DNA of 64,000 nucleotides from Paraburkholderia nodosa (GTDB taxonomy: Bacteria; Pseudomonadota; Gammaproteobacteria; Burkholderiales; Burkholderiaceae): the NCBI RefSeq assembly GCF_001718195.1, contig NZ_MCNV01000003.1:434001-498000 (forward strand). Reading direction: 5' to 3'. Positions 1-12,390 of this stretch are shown here, piece by piece (the first letter of the stretch is position 1; every line of letters starts with the position of its first letter). The notes below the pieces were generated by a model that worked only from the letters and a program-made list of their open reading frames with translations, was not told the DNA's origin and ran no database searches. The translations under genes and the position numbers were made by a program.

Positions 1-1
1 G

Positions 2-2131
2 CCGCGCGAGGAAGGCGGCATCGTGATCTGGACCACCACGCCCTGGACGATTCCGTCGAACCAGGCGTTGAACGTGCACCCTGAGATCGACTACGCGCTC
101 GTGGACACACAGCGCGGCCTGCTGATCCTCGCCGTCGAGCGCGTGGAAGCGTGCATGAAGGAGTTCGGGCTCGAGGGCAAGATCGTCGCCACGACGAAGG
201 GCGAGAAGCTCTCGCTGCTGCGCTTCAATCACCCGCTCGCCTCGGCGCATCCGGGCTACAAGCGCACCTCGCCGATCTACCTCGGCGACTACGTCACGAC
301 CGACACCGGCACGGGCATCGTGCACTCTGCGCCCGCTTACGGCGTGGAAGACTTCGTGTCGTGCAAGGCGCACGGCATGGCGGATTCCGACATCATCAGC
401 CCGGTGATGGGCGACGGCCGCTACATCGAATCGCTGCCGCTGTTCGGCGGCCTCTCGATCTGGGCCGCGAACCCGAAGATCGTCGACGCACTCGACGCCG
501 CCGGCACGCTCCTGCGCAGCGAGAAGTACCTGCACAGCTACATGCACTGCTGGCGCCACAAGACGCCGATCATCTACCGCGCGACTTCGCAGTGGTTCGC
601 GGGCATGGACGTGACGCCCAAGGACGCCGGCAAGACGCTGCGCGAAACGGCGCTCGAAGGCATCGAGGCGACGGCGTTCTACCCATCGTGGGGCAAGCAG
701 CGCCTGTATTCGATGATCGCCAACCGCCCGGACTGGACGCTCTCGCGCCAGCGCCAATGGGGCGTGCCGATGGCGTTCTTCGTGCACAAGGAAACCGGCG
801 AGCTGCATCCGCGCACGCTGGAGCTGCTCGAACAGGTCGCGCAGCGCGTGGAAAAAGAAGGCATCGAAGCGTGGCAGACGCTCGACCCGCGCGAACTGCT
901 CGGCGACGACGCCAACCTGTACGAAAAGAACCGCGACACGCTCGACGTGTGGTTCGACTCGGGCACGACGCACTGGCACGTGCTGCGCGGCTCGCACAAA
1001 GATGAACTCCAGTTCCCGGCCGACCTGTACCTGGAAGGCTCGGACCAGCACCGCGGCTGGTTCCACTCGTCGCTGCTCACGGCATCGATGCTCGACGGAC
1101 GCCCGCCCTACAACGCGCTGCTCACGCACGGCTTCACCGTCGACGGCGAAGGCCGCAAGATGTCGAAGTCGCTCGGCAACGGCGTCGATCCGCATGAAGT
1201 GGCGAATCGTCTGGGCGCGGAAATCATTCGTCTGTGGATCGCCTCGACCGACTACTCGGGCGAACTGGCCATCTCCGAAGAGATTCTCAAGCGCGTGACG
1301 GAAGGCTATCGCCGCATTCGCAACACGCTGCGCTTCCTGCTCTCGAACCTCTCGGACTTCGACTTCGAGAAGCACGCGCTGCCCGCAAGCGAATGGCTCG
1401 AGATCGACCGCTATGCCGTCGCGCTCACGCATACGTTGCAAAACGACGTGCTCGCCCACTACGACCGCTACGAGTTCCACCCGGTCGTGGCCAAGCTCCA
1501 GACGTTCTGCTCGGAAGACCTGGGCGGCTTCTACCTCGACGTCCTGAAGGACCGCCTCTACACGAGCGCGGCGGATTCGAAGGCCCGCCGCGGTGCGCAA
1601 ACGGCGCTGCATCACATCACGCACAGCCTGCTGCGCATCCTCGCGCCGTTCCTCTCGTTCACGGCCGAAGAAGCGTGGAAGGTGTTCCAGCCGCAAAGCG
1701 AAACCATCTTCACCGAAACCTTCCACGCCTTCCCGGACGTCGAAGGCGCGCCGGAGCTGATCGCCAAATGGACGCTGCTGCGCGAAGTGCGCGGCAACGT
1801 GACGAAGGCGCTCGAAGAGGCGCGGGTGGCGAACCAGATCGGCTCGTCGCTGCAGGCCGAAGTGCGCATTCTCGCGAGCGGCGCGCGCTACGATGCCCTC
1901 GCCTCGCTCGGCGACGACCTCAAATTCGTGCTGATCACCTCGGCGGCGGAAATCGTGAAGGTCGATAGCGAAGCCGAGGAAGGCGTCGAAGTGGTCACCT
2001 CGAAGTACCTCAAGTGCGAGCGCTGCTGGCACTACCGCGAAGACGTGGGCGCGAACGCGGAGCATCCGGGCCTGTGCGGCCGCTGCGTCGCGAATCTGTT
2101 CGGCGACGGTGAAAAGCGGAGCGCGGCATAA
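2..2131 (+). CDS. ileS: Isoleucyl-tRNA synthetase, 5'-truncated by window edge
   Basis: Charges tRNA-Ile with isoleucine in the cytoplasm. The reading frame is open from base 2, so the start, the first part of the Rossmann fold and the HIGH motif lie outside the window; about 709 residues remain. The class I KMSKS loop is visible at 1157-1171 ([11 protein letters not shown]), the editing domain precedes it, and the C-terminus has the zinc-binding Cys pairs CERCWHY and CGRC typical of bacterial IleRS. The stop codon overlaps the lspA start by one base (TAATG), the usual ileS-lspA coupling in proteobacteria. Confidence 0.97.
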   Translation, partial: PREEGGIVIWTTTPWTIPSNQALNVHPEIDYALVDTQRGLLILAVERVEACMKEFGLEGKIVATTKGEKLSLLRFNHPLASAHPGYKRTSPIYLGDYVTTDTGTGIVHSAPAYGVEDFVSCKAHGMADSDIISPVMGDGRYIESLPLFGGLSIWAANPKIVDALDAAGTLLRSEKYLHSYMHCWRHKTPIIYRATSQWFAGMDVTPKDAGKTLRETALEGIEATAFYPSWGKQRLYSMIANRPDWTLSRQRQWGVPMAFFVHKETGELHPRTLELLEQVAQRVEKEGIEAWQTLDPRELLGDDANLYEKNRDTLDVWFDSGTTHWHVLRGSHKDELQFPADLYLEGSDQHRGWFHSSLLTASMLDGRPPYNALLTHGFTVDGEGRKMSKSLGNGVDPHEVANRLGAEIIRLWIASTDYSGELAISEEILKRVTEGYRRIRNTLRFLLSNLSDFDFEKHALPASEWLEIDRYAVALTHTLQNDVLAHYDRYEFHPVVAKLQTFCSEDLGGFYLDVLKDRLYTSAADSKARRGAQTALHHITHSLLRILAPFLSFTAEEAWKVFQPQSETIFTETFHAFPDVEGAPELIAKWTLLREVRGNVTKALEEARVANQIGSSLQAEVRILASGARYDALASLGDDLKFVLITSAAEIVKVDSEAEEGVEVVTSKYLKCERCWHYREDVGANAEHPGLCGRCVANLFGDGEKRSAA

Positions 2132-2646
2132 TGGCAAAAACCCTGCCGAAGCAGTCCAGGTCGAATGGCGCGGGCGGCACGCTCGCGCCGTGGCTAGGAG
2201 TCGCGGTGATCGTGATCCTCGCCGACCAGCTCACGAAAATCGCCATCAACAAGGTGTTCAGCTACGGGGAAGGCCGCGTGATCACGCCGTTCTTCAACCT
2301 CGTGCTGGTCTACAACAAGGGCGCGGCATTCAGCTTCCTGTCGGCTGCGGGCGGCTGGCAGCGCTGGGCGTTCACGCTGCTCGGCGTCGTGGCGGCGCTC
2401 GTGATCTGCTATCTGCTCAAGCGCCACGCTACGCAGAAGCTCTTTTGCACGGCGCTCGCGCTCATCATGGGCGGCGCGCTCGGCAATGTGATCGACCGCC
2501 TGCTGTACGGCCACGTGATCGACTTTCTCGATTTCCACGTGGGCGGCTGGCACTGGCCGGCGTTCAACCTCGCCGATAGCGCGATCTGCATTGGCGCGGC
2601 GCTGCTGGTGTTCGACGAATTGCGGCGCGTGCGCGGCGCGCGCTGA
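2131..2646 (+). CDS. lspA: Lipoprotein signal peptidase II
   Basis: Inner-membrane aspartyl protease that removes the signal peptide from prolipoproteins after diacylglyceryl modification. The 171-residue protein has the expected four hydrophobic segments, the NKGAAFSF motif near residue 62, and the two catalytic aspartates in GNVIDR (D122) and FNLADS (D149). Length is normal for the family. The ATG shares its first base with the ileS stop codon, so translation is probably coupled. Confidence 0.97.
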   Translation: MAKTLPKQSRSNGAGGTLAPWLGVAVIVILADQLTKIAINKVFSYGEGRVITPFFNLVLVYNKGAAFSFLSAAGGWQRWAFTLLGVVAALVICYLLKRHATQKLFCTALALIMGGALGNVIDRLLYGHVIDFLDFHVGGWHWPAFNLADSAICIGAALLVFDELRRVRGAR

Positions 2647-2705
2647 GCGTGCGGGCTGCAGTCGGGCGCTAAAGCGCCAACTCTGGTCGACATAGGAGCT
2701 GTGAC

Positions 2706-3935
2706 TTGAACACGTCCGCTGCAAACCCAGGCGAACTGGCCGGCCGCCACCTCGTGCTCGGCATGACGGGCGGCATCGCCTGCTACAAGATCGCCGAGCT
2801 CACGCGCCTGCTGACCAAGGCCGGCGCGACCGTGCAGATCGTGATGACCGAGGCCGCCACGCAGTTCATCACGCCGGTCACCATGCAGGCGCTCTCGGGC
2901 CGCCCCGTCTACACGAGCCAGTGGGACGGCCGCGTGCCCAACAACATGGCGCACATCGACCTCTCGCGCGAAGCGGACGCCATCGTCATCGCGCCGGCCT
3001 CGACCGACTTCCTCGCCAAACTCGCCCACGGTTTCGCCGACGACCTGCTCTCCACGCTGTGCGTGGCGCGCGACTGTCCATTGCTGGTCGTGCCCGCGAT
3101 GAACCGGCAGATGTGGCAAAACCCGGCCACGCAGCGCAACGTCGCGCAACTGCGCGCGGACGGCATCGAAACGCTCGGCCCCGATTCCGGTCCGCAGGCG
3201 TGCGGCGAGATCGGCGACGGGCGCATGCTCGAACCCGAGGCCGTGTACGAGGCGATCGTCTCGTTCTTCGCGCCGAAGGTGCTCGCGGGCCGCAAGCTCC
3301 TGATCACCGCCGGCCCGACCTTCGAGTCGCTCGATCCCGTGCGCGGCATCACCAACCGCTCGAGCGGCAAGATGGGCTTCGCGCTCGCGCGCGCCGCACA
3401 GCAGGCGGGCGCCGAGGTGCATCTCGTCGCCGGCCCGGTCGCGCTGGAAACGCCGTGGGGCGTGTATCGCGAAGACGTGCAGACCGCCCAGCAGATGTAC
3501 GACGCGGTCATGCGCGCCGCGACCGACGCCGATGTCTTCATCGGCGTGGCGGCCGTGGCCGACTGGCGCGTCGATCACGTCGCCGAACACAAGATCAAGA
3601 AGACGGCCGAGCACCGCATGCCGACGTTCACCTTCGTCGAGAACCCGGACATCCTCGCCTCGGTCGCGGCCTTGCCGAATCCGCCGTACTGCGTGGGCTT
3701 CGCCGCCGAAAGCGGCGACCTCGACGTGCATGGCGAAGAAAAGCGCGCGCGCAAGAAGGTGCCGCTGTTGATCGGCAATCTCGGCCCGCTCACCTTCGGT
3801 CGGGACGACAATGAAGTCGTGCTGTTCGAGGCGGGTGGCCGCAAGCCGCTGCCGCGCGCGGCCAAGCAGGCGCTCGCGCAGACGCTCGTCGCCGAAATCG
3901 CGCGGCGTCTGCCGGACCCGAGCATCATCTCGTGA
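2706..3935 (+). CDS. coaBC: Bifunctional phosphopantothenoylcysteine decarboxylase / phosphopantothenate-cysteine ligase
   Basis: Carries out two successive coenzyme A steps: ligation of cysteine to 4-phosphopantothenate (CoaB) and FMN-dependent decarboxylation (CoaC). The 409-residue protein has the CoaC flavoprotein fold first (GMTGGIACYK, APAST, PAMN, and the active-site cysteine in SGPQACGEIGDGRM) and the CoaB half from about residue 190 (NRSSGKMG). The start is a TTG preceded by a GGAG at 2694-2697; an upstream GTG in this frame is closed by a stop two codons later. It follows lspA by 59 bp, in the same operon. Confidence 0.96.
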   Translation: MNTSAANPGELAGRHLVLGMTGGIACYKIAELTRLLTKAGATVQIVMTEAATQFITPVTMQALSGRPVYTSQWDGRVPNNMAHIDLSREADAIVIAPASTDFLAKLAHGFADDLLSTLCVARDCPLLVVPAMNRQMWQNPATQRNVAQLRADGIETLGPDSGPQACGEIGDGRMLEPEAVYEAIVSFFAPKVLAGRKLLITAGPTFESLDPVRGITNRSSGKMGFALARAAQQAGAEVHLVAGPVALETPWGVYREDVQTAQQMYDAVMRAATDADVFIGVAAVADWRVDHVAEHKIKKTAEHRMPTFTFVENPDILASVAALPNPPYCVGFAAESGDLDVHGEEKRARKKVPLLIGNLGPLTFGRDDNEVVLFEAGGRKPLPRAAKQALAQTLVAEIARRLPDPSIIS

Positions 3936-4002
3936 CGCGCGCGCCGACGCACCCGCGTGCCGGCGTGCGGCGCCGCGAACCCAGGCAAGGAGCAGTACTG
4001 CC

Positions 4003-5007
4003 ATGACACTGCTTTCCGTACTCGACCAGTCGCCCGTCATCGCCGGGCACAGTGCGGCGGACGCCATCGCCGCCACCATCGAGCTTGCACAGCTCGCCGA
4101 CGACCTCGGCTACACGCGCTACTGGTGCGCCGAGCATCATGGCCTGCTGGGCGTGTGCAACCCCTGCCCAGAAGTCATGCTCGCGCGCCTCGGCAGCGTC
4201 ACGAAGCGCATCCGGATCGGCTCGGGCGGCATCATGCTGCCCTATTACAGCCCCTTCAAGGTCGCCGAGCAGTTCATGATGCTCGAAGCGCTCTTTCGCG
4301 GACGAGTCGATCTCGGTGTCGGACGCGCGCCGGGCGGCGACATGCGCACGGCGCAGGCCGTGGCCGCGGGCACGTACAACCGCGGCGACCAGTTCGCGCA
4401 GCAAGTGCAGGATCTCGTCGGCCTGATGGACGGCACGCTCCCCGCCGATCATCTCGCGAGCGGCGTCGTGCTGCAGCCGCAGATCCAGACGCGCCCGCAG
4501 CTCTGGGTGCTCGGCTCGAGCGATTTCGGCGGCAACCTCGCCGCGCAGCTCGGGCTGCGCTTCTCGTTCGCGCACTTCATCAACGCGCACTTCGGGCATC
4601 TCGTGGCCGAGGCCTATCTCGACCGCTTCAAGCCGGGCCACGAAGCGAAGCCGTATCTCGCGTGCGCCGTGTTCGCGATCTGCGCCGACACCGAAGCGGA
4701 AGCCGCCGACCTCGAAAAGGCCGTCGATCTGCGGCGCGTGCAGATGGCCTACGGACTGAACGCGCCGATCCCGAGCCTCGAGCAGGGGCGCGCGCAGGAG
4801 TACGGCGAGCGCGAACAGATCGTGATCGACCGGGAGAAGCCGCGCAGCGTCATCGGTACGCCCGAGAGCGTCACGGAGCGCCTTCTTGCGATCAAGGACA
4901 ACTTTCGCGCCGACGAACTGATCGTGCTGACCGTTGCGGGCAGCTATAAGGCTCGTCTGCGCTCTTATGAACTGCTCGCCGAGGCCTTCCAGCTACCTCG
5001 CGCCTGA
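4003..5007 (+). CDS. LLM-class flavin-dependent oxidoreductase (luciferase-like)
   Basis: A 334-residue luciferase-like monooxygenase-fold protein of the single-domain group; substrate unknown. It opens with a short beta strand and the LSVLDQSPV segment common to this subfamily, followed by WCAEHHG and the [12 protein letters not shown] region that lines the flavin pocket. The frame is open further upstream, but the ATG at 4003 is chosen because AAGGAG lies 10 bases before it. The gene sits between coaBC and dut, an arrangement I associate with Burkholderiaceae; nothing here shows what it oxidises. Confidence 0.88.
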   Translation: MTLLSVLDQSPVIAGHSAADAIAATIELAQLADDLGYTRYWCAEHHGLLGVCNPCPEVMLARLGSVTKRIRIGSGGIMLPYYSPFKVAEQFMMLEALFRGRVDLGVGRAPGGDMRTAQAVAAGTYNRGDQFAQQVQDLVGLMDGTLPADHLASGVVLQPQIQTRPQLWVLGSSDFGGNLAAQLGLRFSFAHFINAHFGHLVAEAYLDRFKPGHEAKPYLACAVFAICADTEAEAADLEKAVDLRRVQMAYGLNAPIPSLEQGRAQEYGEREQIVIDREKPRSVIGTPESVTERLLAIKDNFRADELIVLTVAGSYKARLRSYELLAEAFQLPRA

Positions 5008-5039
5008 GCGATCCACCACCGCCCCCTCATCCTGACTTC

Positions 5040-5486
5040 ATGAAAATCGACATCAAGATCCTGAACGAGCGCATGCGCGACCAGCTGCCCCACTACGCCA
5101 CGCCGGGCAGCGCCGGCCTCGACCTGCGCGCGTGCCTCGACGCGCCGATCACGCTCGAACCGGGCGAAACGAAGCTCGTGCCGACGGGCCTCGCCATCCA
5201 CGTGGCCGATCCCGGCTACGCGGCGCTGATCCTGCCGCGCTCGGGCCTCGGCCACAAGCACGGCATCGTGCTCGGCAATCTGGTCGGCCTGATCGACTCG
5301 GACTACCAGGGCGAACTGATGATTTCGACCTGGAACCGCGGCCACACCACCTTCACGCTCAACCCGCTCGAGCGCCTCGCGCAGCTCGTGATCGTGCCGG
5401 TCGTGCAGGCGCAGTTCAACATCGTCGACGACTTCGAGGCGAGCGAGCGCGGCGCGGGCGGTTTCGGCAGCACGGGCAAGCACTGA
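5040..5486 (+). CDS. dut: dUTP diphosphatase (dUTPase)
   Basis: Hydrolyses dUTP to dUMP and pyrophosphate, keeping uracil out of DNA and supplying dTMP synthesis. The 148-residue protein has the trimeric dUTPase motifs in order: AGLDLRA (I), [10 protein letters not shown] (II), [11 protein letters not shown] (III), RLAQLVIVP (IV) and the C-terminal [10 protein letters not shown] (V) that closes over the active site. It is the last gene of the ileS-lspA-coaBC-dut run and is followed by a strong hairpin terminator. Confidence 0.97.
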   Translation: MKIDIKILNERMRDQLPHYATPGSAGLDLRACLDAPITLEPGETKLVPTGLAIHVADPGYAALILPRSGLGHKHGIVLGNLVGLIDSDYQGELMISTWNRGHTTFTLNPLERLAQLVIVPVVQAQFNIVDDFEASERGAGGFGSTGKH

Positions 5487-5508
5487 CCCAGGCGGGTGCG
5501 CCGGCAAC

Positions 5509-5540
5509 AAAAAAGCACGCCTCGGCGTGCTTTTTTTTTT
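5509..5540 (+). terminator. Rho-independent terminator, probably bidirectional
   Basis: Stem AGCACGC/GCGTGCT with a short loop, followed by an unbroken T run and preceded by an A run. It lies between the convergent dut and permease genes and could serve both. Confidence 0.9.
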
Positions 5541-5544
5541 GCGT

Positions 5545-6960
5545 TCAGACGGAAGCTTCGGTTCGCTGCGCCGCGCCGGGACGCCGACGATACCAGAGCG
5601 CATACACCACCACGAGCACCGCGAGAAACGCGAGGCCGTAGGCCAGCGTCATGCGAAATTCGCGCGTAAAGGCCGTGCCGGCGAGAATGCCGAGCATCAG
5701 CAGCGCGCCCAGTACGCTCGTGAACGGGAAGCCCCACATGCGGAACGCAAGCGGCGCGCCGCCTTCGCGCGCCTGTCGCACGCGGAAAAAGATCTGCGTG
5801 ACGAAGATCATGAACCACGTGAACATCGCGCCGAACATGGCGATCGACATCATCAGCGTGAACGCGGCCTGCGGCCAGAGCGCGTTGAGCACGGCCGCCA
5901 CCGCAATGCCGATGGTGGACAGCGAAAGCGCCGCCGTCGGCACGCCGTGGCGCGTGAGACGCCCGAACGCCGCGGACGCATAGCCCGCGCGCGAGAGGCT
6001 GAACATCATGCGCGTGGTGATGTAGAGCTGGCTGTTCATGGCCGAGAGCGCCGCCACGAGCACGACGAAGTTGATCGCACCCGCCGCGTAAGGCACGCCT
6101 GTTGCGGCCATGACCTTCACGAACGGGCTCTCGTTGCCGCCCGCCTGGGTCCACGGCACGATGGCGAGCATGAGCGCGAGCGTGAGCAGGTAGAACAGCA
6201 CGAGGCGCAGCACGGTTGCGCGAAACGCGCGCGTGACGGCGCGCTGCGGGTCCTGCGCCTCGGCAGCCGCCACGGCGATCGTCTCTACGCCCAGGTAGCT
6301 GAAGAGCGAGACGATCGTCCCCACCCACACGCCCCACCAGCCTCGCGGCAGCAAGCCGCCGTGCGACGTGTAGTTCGCGAAGCCCACGCCGGAGCCGGCT
6401 GGCGCGCGCCATACGAACCATGCGCCCAGCACGATGAACGCAACGATGGCCGCGATCTTGAGGCTCGAAAACAGATATTCGATCGTTCCGTACGCGCGCA
6501 CACTCATTGCGTTCACAACGATCAGCGCTGCTGAAAATCCGACGATCCAGTAGAGCCCCGGCACGTGGGGAAACCAGAATTTCATGTAGACGGCGATTGC
6601 GGCGACCTCGGTGCCCACCGCCAGCACGTACGCCGACCAGTACGCATAGCGCACGACGAAGCCGGCGAGCGGCCCGATGTAGTGCTCGGCATACGCGCCG
6701 AACGAGCCCGATACGGGATGCGCGACGGTCATCTCGGCGAGCGCGCCCATCAATAGCAAGGCGATCAGCGCGCCGATCGCGTAGGAAATCAGCACGCCCG
6801 GACCGGCAAAAGAGATCGCGAAGCCACTGCCGAGAAAGAGTCCGGTGCCGACTGCGCCGCCGATGGCGATCATTGTCATCTGCCCGGCGGACAAGCCCTG
6901 ACGCAGCCCCTGTTCGCGCTCGACGATGGCTTCGAACGCGCCCGATTTACGTGGTACCAC
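5545..6960 (-). CDS. APC-superfamily amino-acid permease
   Basis: Inner-membrane proton-coupled amino-acid importer of the AAT (GABA/proline/aromatic permease) type, 471 residues with about 12 hydrophobic segments. The first segment has the family signature AIGGAVGTGLFLGSG, and ALMGALAEM-like and GTIEYLFSS stretches follow. The start is GTG, with a GGGGTG just upstream on the minus strand. Substrate cannot be read from sequence. It is convergent with dut and shares its terminator region. Confidence 0.9.
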   Translation of the reverse strand: MVPRKSGAFEAIVEREQGLRQGLSAGQMTMIAIGGAVGTGLFLGSGFAISFAGPGVLISYAIGALIALLLMGALAEMTVAHPVSGSFGAYAEHYIGPLAGFVVRYAYWSAYVLAVGTEVAAIAVYMKFWFPHVPGLYWIVGFSAALIVVNAMSVRAYGTIEYLFSSLKIAAIVAFIVLGAWFVWRAPAGSGVGFANYTSHGGLLPRGWWGVWVGTIVSLFSYLGVETIAVAAAEAQDPQRAVTRAFRATVLRLVLFYLLTLALMLAIVPWTQAGGNESPFVKVMAATGVPYAAGAINFVVLVAALSAMNSQLYITTRMMFSLSRAGYASAAFGRLTRHGVPTAALSLSTIGIAVAAVLNALWPQAAFTLMMSIAMFGAMFTWFMIFVTQIFFRVRQAREGGAPLAFRMWGFPFTSVLGALLMLGILAGTAFTREFRMTLAYGLAFLAVLVVVYALWYRRRPGAAQRTEASV

Positions 6961-7113
6961 TGTTACACCCCTGCTACGCGCGAGACGCTACTCAGCGCCG
7001 CGCATCAAAAAACGCCGACGGCGGACAAACGTGCATTTTACCGGCTGATTGCCGGCAAACGGCGGGCGCGCCTGTGCGTCACGGCGCAACGCCTCTACCC
7101 GCCGGCGCCAAAG

Positions 7114-7145
7114 AAAAACGGCGCAGTCCTTTCGGACTGCGCCGT
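7114..7145 (-). terminator. Terminator of the clpSA operon
   Basis: Perfect 12-bp stem (ACGGCGCAGTCC and its complement) around TTTC; on the minus strand it is followed by a T run (the AAAAA at 7114-7118). It lies directly after the clpA stop. Confidence 0.88.
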
Positions 7146-7181
7146 CTTGCCTGAAGGCTGTTTGCGCCGTAGCGCTGCCGC

Positions 7182-9469
<2,288 letters not shown>

Positions 9470-9473
<4 letters not shown>

Positions 9474-9784
9474 GCTTCCTCCATCACACACTGCAGCGGA
9501 TGCCCGGCCTGCCGTGCGTGGGTAACGACTTGCTCAACCTTGGTCGACGCGATGTCCCGCGTATAGACCCCACAAACACCCCTGCCCTCGCGATGGACCT
9601 TCAACATGATCTGCGTTGCGGTCTCGCGGTCCTTATTGAAATATTCCTGCACGACCATCACGACGAATTCCATCGGCGTGTAGTCGTCATTCATTAGCAC
9701 GACCTTGTACATGGAGGGCGGTTTGACCTTTTGCTCCTGCCGCTCCAGTACGGTTGAATCCTGCTTGTCCGGGATAATCGCCAT
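9470..9784 (-). CDS. clpS: Clp protease adaptor ClpS
   Basis: Adaptor that binds N-degron substrates and hands them to ClpA. The 104-residue protein has the unstructured N-terminal arm, the [20 protein letters not shown] core with the N-end-rule pocket, and the conserved HREGRGVCG loop. It precedes clpA with a 4-base overlap. On the minus strand a TAGAAT box lies at 9791-9796 with TTGCGG 16 bp further up, which would put the transcript start almost on the ATG; see the leaderless finding. Confidence 0.96.
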
Positions 9785-10369
9785 ACACCCATTCTAAACA
9801 ACTCGGACAGGCCCGCAATCCTGCCGTAACCTGACCGGCCGGCCGGTGAACCCGGCGCTCCCGACCTGCGACCCGCTGCAAGCAATTCATGCGCCCTGGC
9901 CCGGCTCCGATCCCTTGGACCGGCTGCGGGGCCGGTACACAATCCTGCTCTCAGCAGCTTTCACGCCACCGTTGAATCGAGTATCGCACAACCTTGCCGT
10001 TGCCGTGGGAAGCGACTGTAGGCGCCCGCACGCTCAGTGTCAGATTACATGGTGCGGTGCATCGCATATGCGTCACCTGCGCGATTTTTCAAGACGCTGT
10101 CCTGCACCTGCTTTATGCACCGGTGCTCAGCGTCGGCGAAAAGCAGGAAAAACCCTGGAAATGCGCTCTTTACAACGTGTCAAGGACCGTCTCAAAATAT
10201 TCTTGACAGCAGATTAAAGACCCTCAACAATCAAGCTGGCACTTTTTTCAACCGCCTTAAATTCGAAAAAATGCCGTTGGTGAGCTTGTGAGGAGGGGGC
10301 GATCGCACCGCGATCGTTTAGCTTTTCGAACTGCTCGTGGTAGTGACATGAGTTACAGGGGAAGTTGGT
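9785..10369. other. Divergent intergenic region, clpS / cold-shock gene
   Basis: 585 bp without a convincing gene. The left edge holds the putative clpS promoter; the right 170 bp is AT-richer than its surroundings and holds a TTGACA promoter and the cold-shock leader. The middle shows no clear structure. Confidence 0.7.
10203..10231 (+). promoter_or_regulatory. Putative sigma-70 promoter of the cold-shock gene
   Basis: Consensus TTGACA at 10203-10208, a 17-bp spacer, then AACAAT at 10226-10231 (four of six bases of the -10 consensus). This would give a leader of roughly 130 bases, in keeping with the long structured leaders of cspA-type mRNAs. Confidence 0.5.
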
Positions 10370-10576
10370 ATGGCAACCGGTACGGTCAAGTGGTTCAACG
10401 ACGCGAAGGGTTTCGGGTTCATTACGCCGGATGAAGGCGGTGAGGACCTGTTCGCTCACTTTTCGGCTATTCAAATGAATGGCTTCAAGACCCTCAAAGA
10501 AGGGCAGAAAGTGAGCTTCGAGGTCGTGCAAGGCCCGAAGGGTAAACAGGCATCGAACATTCAGGCAGCAGCCTGA
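10370..10576 (+). CDS. cspA: Cold-shock protein, CspA family
   Basis: A 68-residue single cold-shock domain that binds single-stranded RNA/DNA and melts mRNA secondary structure. Both RNP motifs are intact ([15 protein letters not shown] and DLFAHFSAI). AGGGGA lies 8 bases before the ATG. Such genomes have several csp paralogues, so the symbol marks the family and not a proven orthologue. Divergent from clpSA. Confidence 0.93.
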   Translation: MATGTVKWFNDAKGFGFITPDEGGEDLFAHFSAIQMNGFKTLKEGQKVSFEVVQGPKGKQASNIQAAA

Positions 10577-10598
10577 TCTGTTCGGTACCCGTACCTTG

Positions 10599-10627
10599 GA
10601 AACCCGGCTTCGGCCGGGTTTCTTTTT
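10599..10627 (+). terminator. Terminator of the cold-shock gene
   Basis: Perfect 10-bp stem GAAACCCGGC closed by a TTCG tetraloop, followed by CTTTTT after the stem: a textbook intrinsic terminator. Confidence 0.93.
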
Positions 10628-10655
10628 GGTGTCATGGTTTTTTAACGTTCGCGTG

Positions 10656-12260
10656 CTAGCTCACCCGCAACGTACCCATCATGCCGAGATCCTCGTGCTC
10701 GAGGATGTGGCAGTGAAACATGCGATCGCCCGCCTCATGCTGGACGGTCGCGATGTGCACCGTTTCGCCGCGCCGCACGTTCACGGTGTCGCGCCATGCC
10801 AGCAGTTCCTCCTCATTGCGTACACCGCCACGCTCGCGCGCCAGCACCTGAAATTGCGTACCGTGCAGATGAAACGGATGATCCATGTCCGTGCCGTTTG
10901 CTATCGTCCAGTGCTCGACTTCCCCGCGCCGGCTCGCCAGCGTCACGCGCGCCGGATCGAATACCGCCCCGTTCACCATGAATCGCATGCCGCGCGGCAT
11001 GGGCTGCGCTGAGGCACCCGGTGCGTGCATCGCTTTCATGTCCATCGCTTCGCTGAACACCACGCTCTTTTTCGGGACCGTTAGAAGACCTGACGAAACG
11101 AGCGGCGCGATCTCGCGCAGGCGCAACGGCAGTGCCGATTGCGTCGCGCTCGCCGGTGCGAAGCCAACGCTCGCGAGGATCAGCGATGGCCCCGCGGGCA
11201 AGCTGCCGTGCGTCATCGCCATCTTGTGGCGGTCGTACTGCGCGGCAATCAGCGACGCACGCGAGGCGCCCTGCCCCGCGCGCACGATCAGCTCCGCGCG
11301 CTCGCCCGGCGCGAGCAACAGCGAGGTGACGCCCTCGCGCGGCGCGCCCAGCAGCCCGCCGTCGGTGCCCACCTGCGTGAAGGCGCGACCGTCGTCGAAG
11401 GCGAGTTGCAGATAGCGCGCGTTGCAGCCATTCCAGACGCGCCAGCGCTCGTCGCGCACGACCTCGATATGCGGCTGACGAGCGCCGTTGACGAGCACGT
11501 ACTGACCTTCGCGGCCGTTCATCCAGTCCATCATGCCGTTCGCGGCAATCGCGCCGTCTGCCGCGAGCTTCAGGTCGGACACGAACAGATGCCGCTCCGG
11601 CCACGACGCGAGTGGATCATCGGCGGCGCGCACGACGAAGGGGCCCGCCAGTCCCCGGAACACCTGCTCCGAACTCAGCATGTGCGGATGCGGGTGATAC
11701 CAGTAGGTGCCCGCGCTCCCCTGCGGCAGCGTGAAGCGATAAACGTGCTGCTCACCCGGCGCGACCGGTTTCGAGGGATTGCCGTCCTGATCGGGCGGCA
11801 CGGGCAAGCCATGCCAATGAATCGTCGAAGGCTGCGGCAGCCGGTTCACGAACGTGATTTCGACAGTGTCGCCTTCGCGTACGTCGATCATCGGGCCGAT
11901 GACCGGGCCGTCGTTTTCGGCCGCTGCGAGCGCGTCGTATTGCCAGAAGACCGTTTGCGGCTGTCCGGGCAGGAGCGCACGCGCCGCGGGCTGCGCAACG
12001 AGCGTCGCGCGAAACAGGCCCGGCTCCCGGCTCTGATTGGCGAGCGTGCGCAGCGCGGCAAGCGGCGCGCCGGCGGGCAACGCATCGGCAGGCGCAAGCG
12101 GGACTTGCGCGTGCATCATGCCGCCCGACATCGACGGCATGTCCGTCATGCCGTGCATGGCGTGCATCGCATCGCCCGCATCTTGTGCGAATGCGCGGCG
12201 CGCGAACAGGGTCGCGGTGGCGGCGCTCAATGCGCCGGATAGAAATGCTCTTCGTTTCAT
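10656..12260 (-). CDS. Tat-exported multicopper oxidase (CueO/CopA type)
   Basis: Periplasmic multicopper oxidase, 534 residues, probably oxidising Cu(I) as part of copper defence. The N-terminus (MKRRAFLSG followed by a hydrophobic stretch ending ARRAFAQ) looks like a twin-arginine signal. The four copper-ligand segments are present: HWHGLPVPPD, YWYHPHPHMLSSEQ, DHPFHLHGTQF and FHCHILEHEDLGMM. A Met/His-rich patch (MHAMHGMTDMPSMSGGMMH) follows the signal peptide. The ATG at 12260 is chosen for its GAGGA about 9 bases upstream; an ATG five codons earlier has its purine tract too close. It follows the Cys/His-rich gene by 130 bp. Confidence 0.92.
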   Translation of the reverse strand: MKRRAFLSGALSAATATLFARRAFAQDAGDAMHAMHGMTDMPSMSGGMMHAQVPLAPADALPAGAPLAALRTLANQSREPGLFRATLVAQPAARALLPGQPQTVFWQYDALAAAENDGPVIGPMIDVREGDTVEITFVNRLPQPSTIHWHGLPVPPDQDGNPSKPVAPGEQHVYRFTLPQGSAGTYWYHPHPHMLSSEQVFRGLAGPFVVRAADDPLASWPERHLFVSDLKLAADGAIAANGMMDWMNGREGQYVLVNGARQPHIEVVRDERWRVWNGCNARYLQLAFDDGRAFTQVGTDGGLLGAPREGVTSLLLAPGERAELIVRAGQGASRASLIAAQYDRHKMAMTHGSLPAGPSLILASVGFAPASATQSALPLRLREIAPLVSSGLLTVPKKSVVFSEAMDMKAMHAPGASAQPMPRGMRFMVNGAVFDPARVTLASRRGEVEHWTIANGTDMDHPFHLHGTQFQVLARERGGVRNEEELLAWRDTVNVRRGETVHIATVQHEAGDRMFHCHILEHEDLGMMGTLRVS

Positions 12261-12390
12261 CGATGAAATCCTCATACCTCGTTCATGCCTGGCACGCGAC
12301 GCGCGATAACACGCACGCCTGGCGCGCGGGAGTCGTTTCGCTCGCGAAAAAGCGCGAGCGCAGTACGCCGCCCGGAGCGAGCGGCCCGGC

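Noticed and set aside
2409..4079. Long minus-strand open frame opposite lspA and coaBC
   Set aside because: Covers two well-identified genes antisense and resembles no protein.
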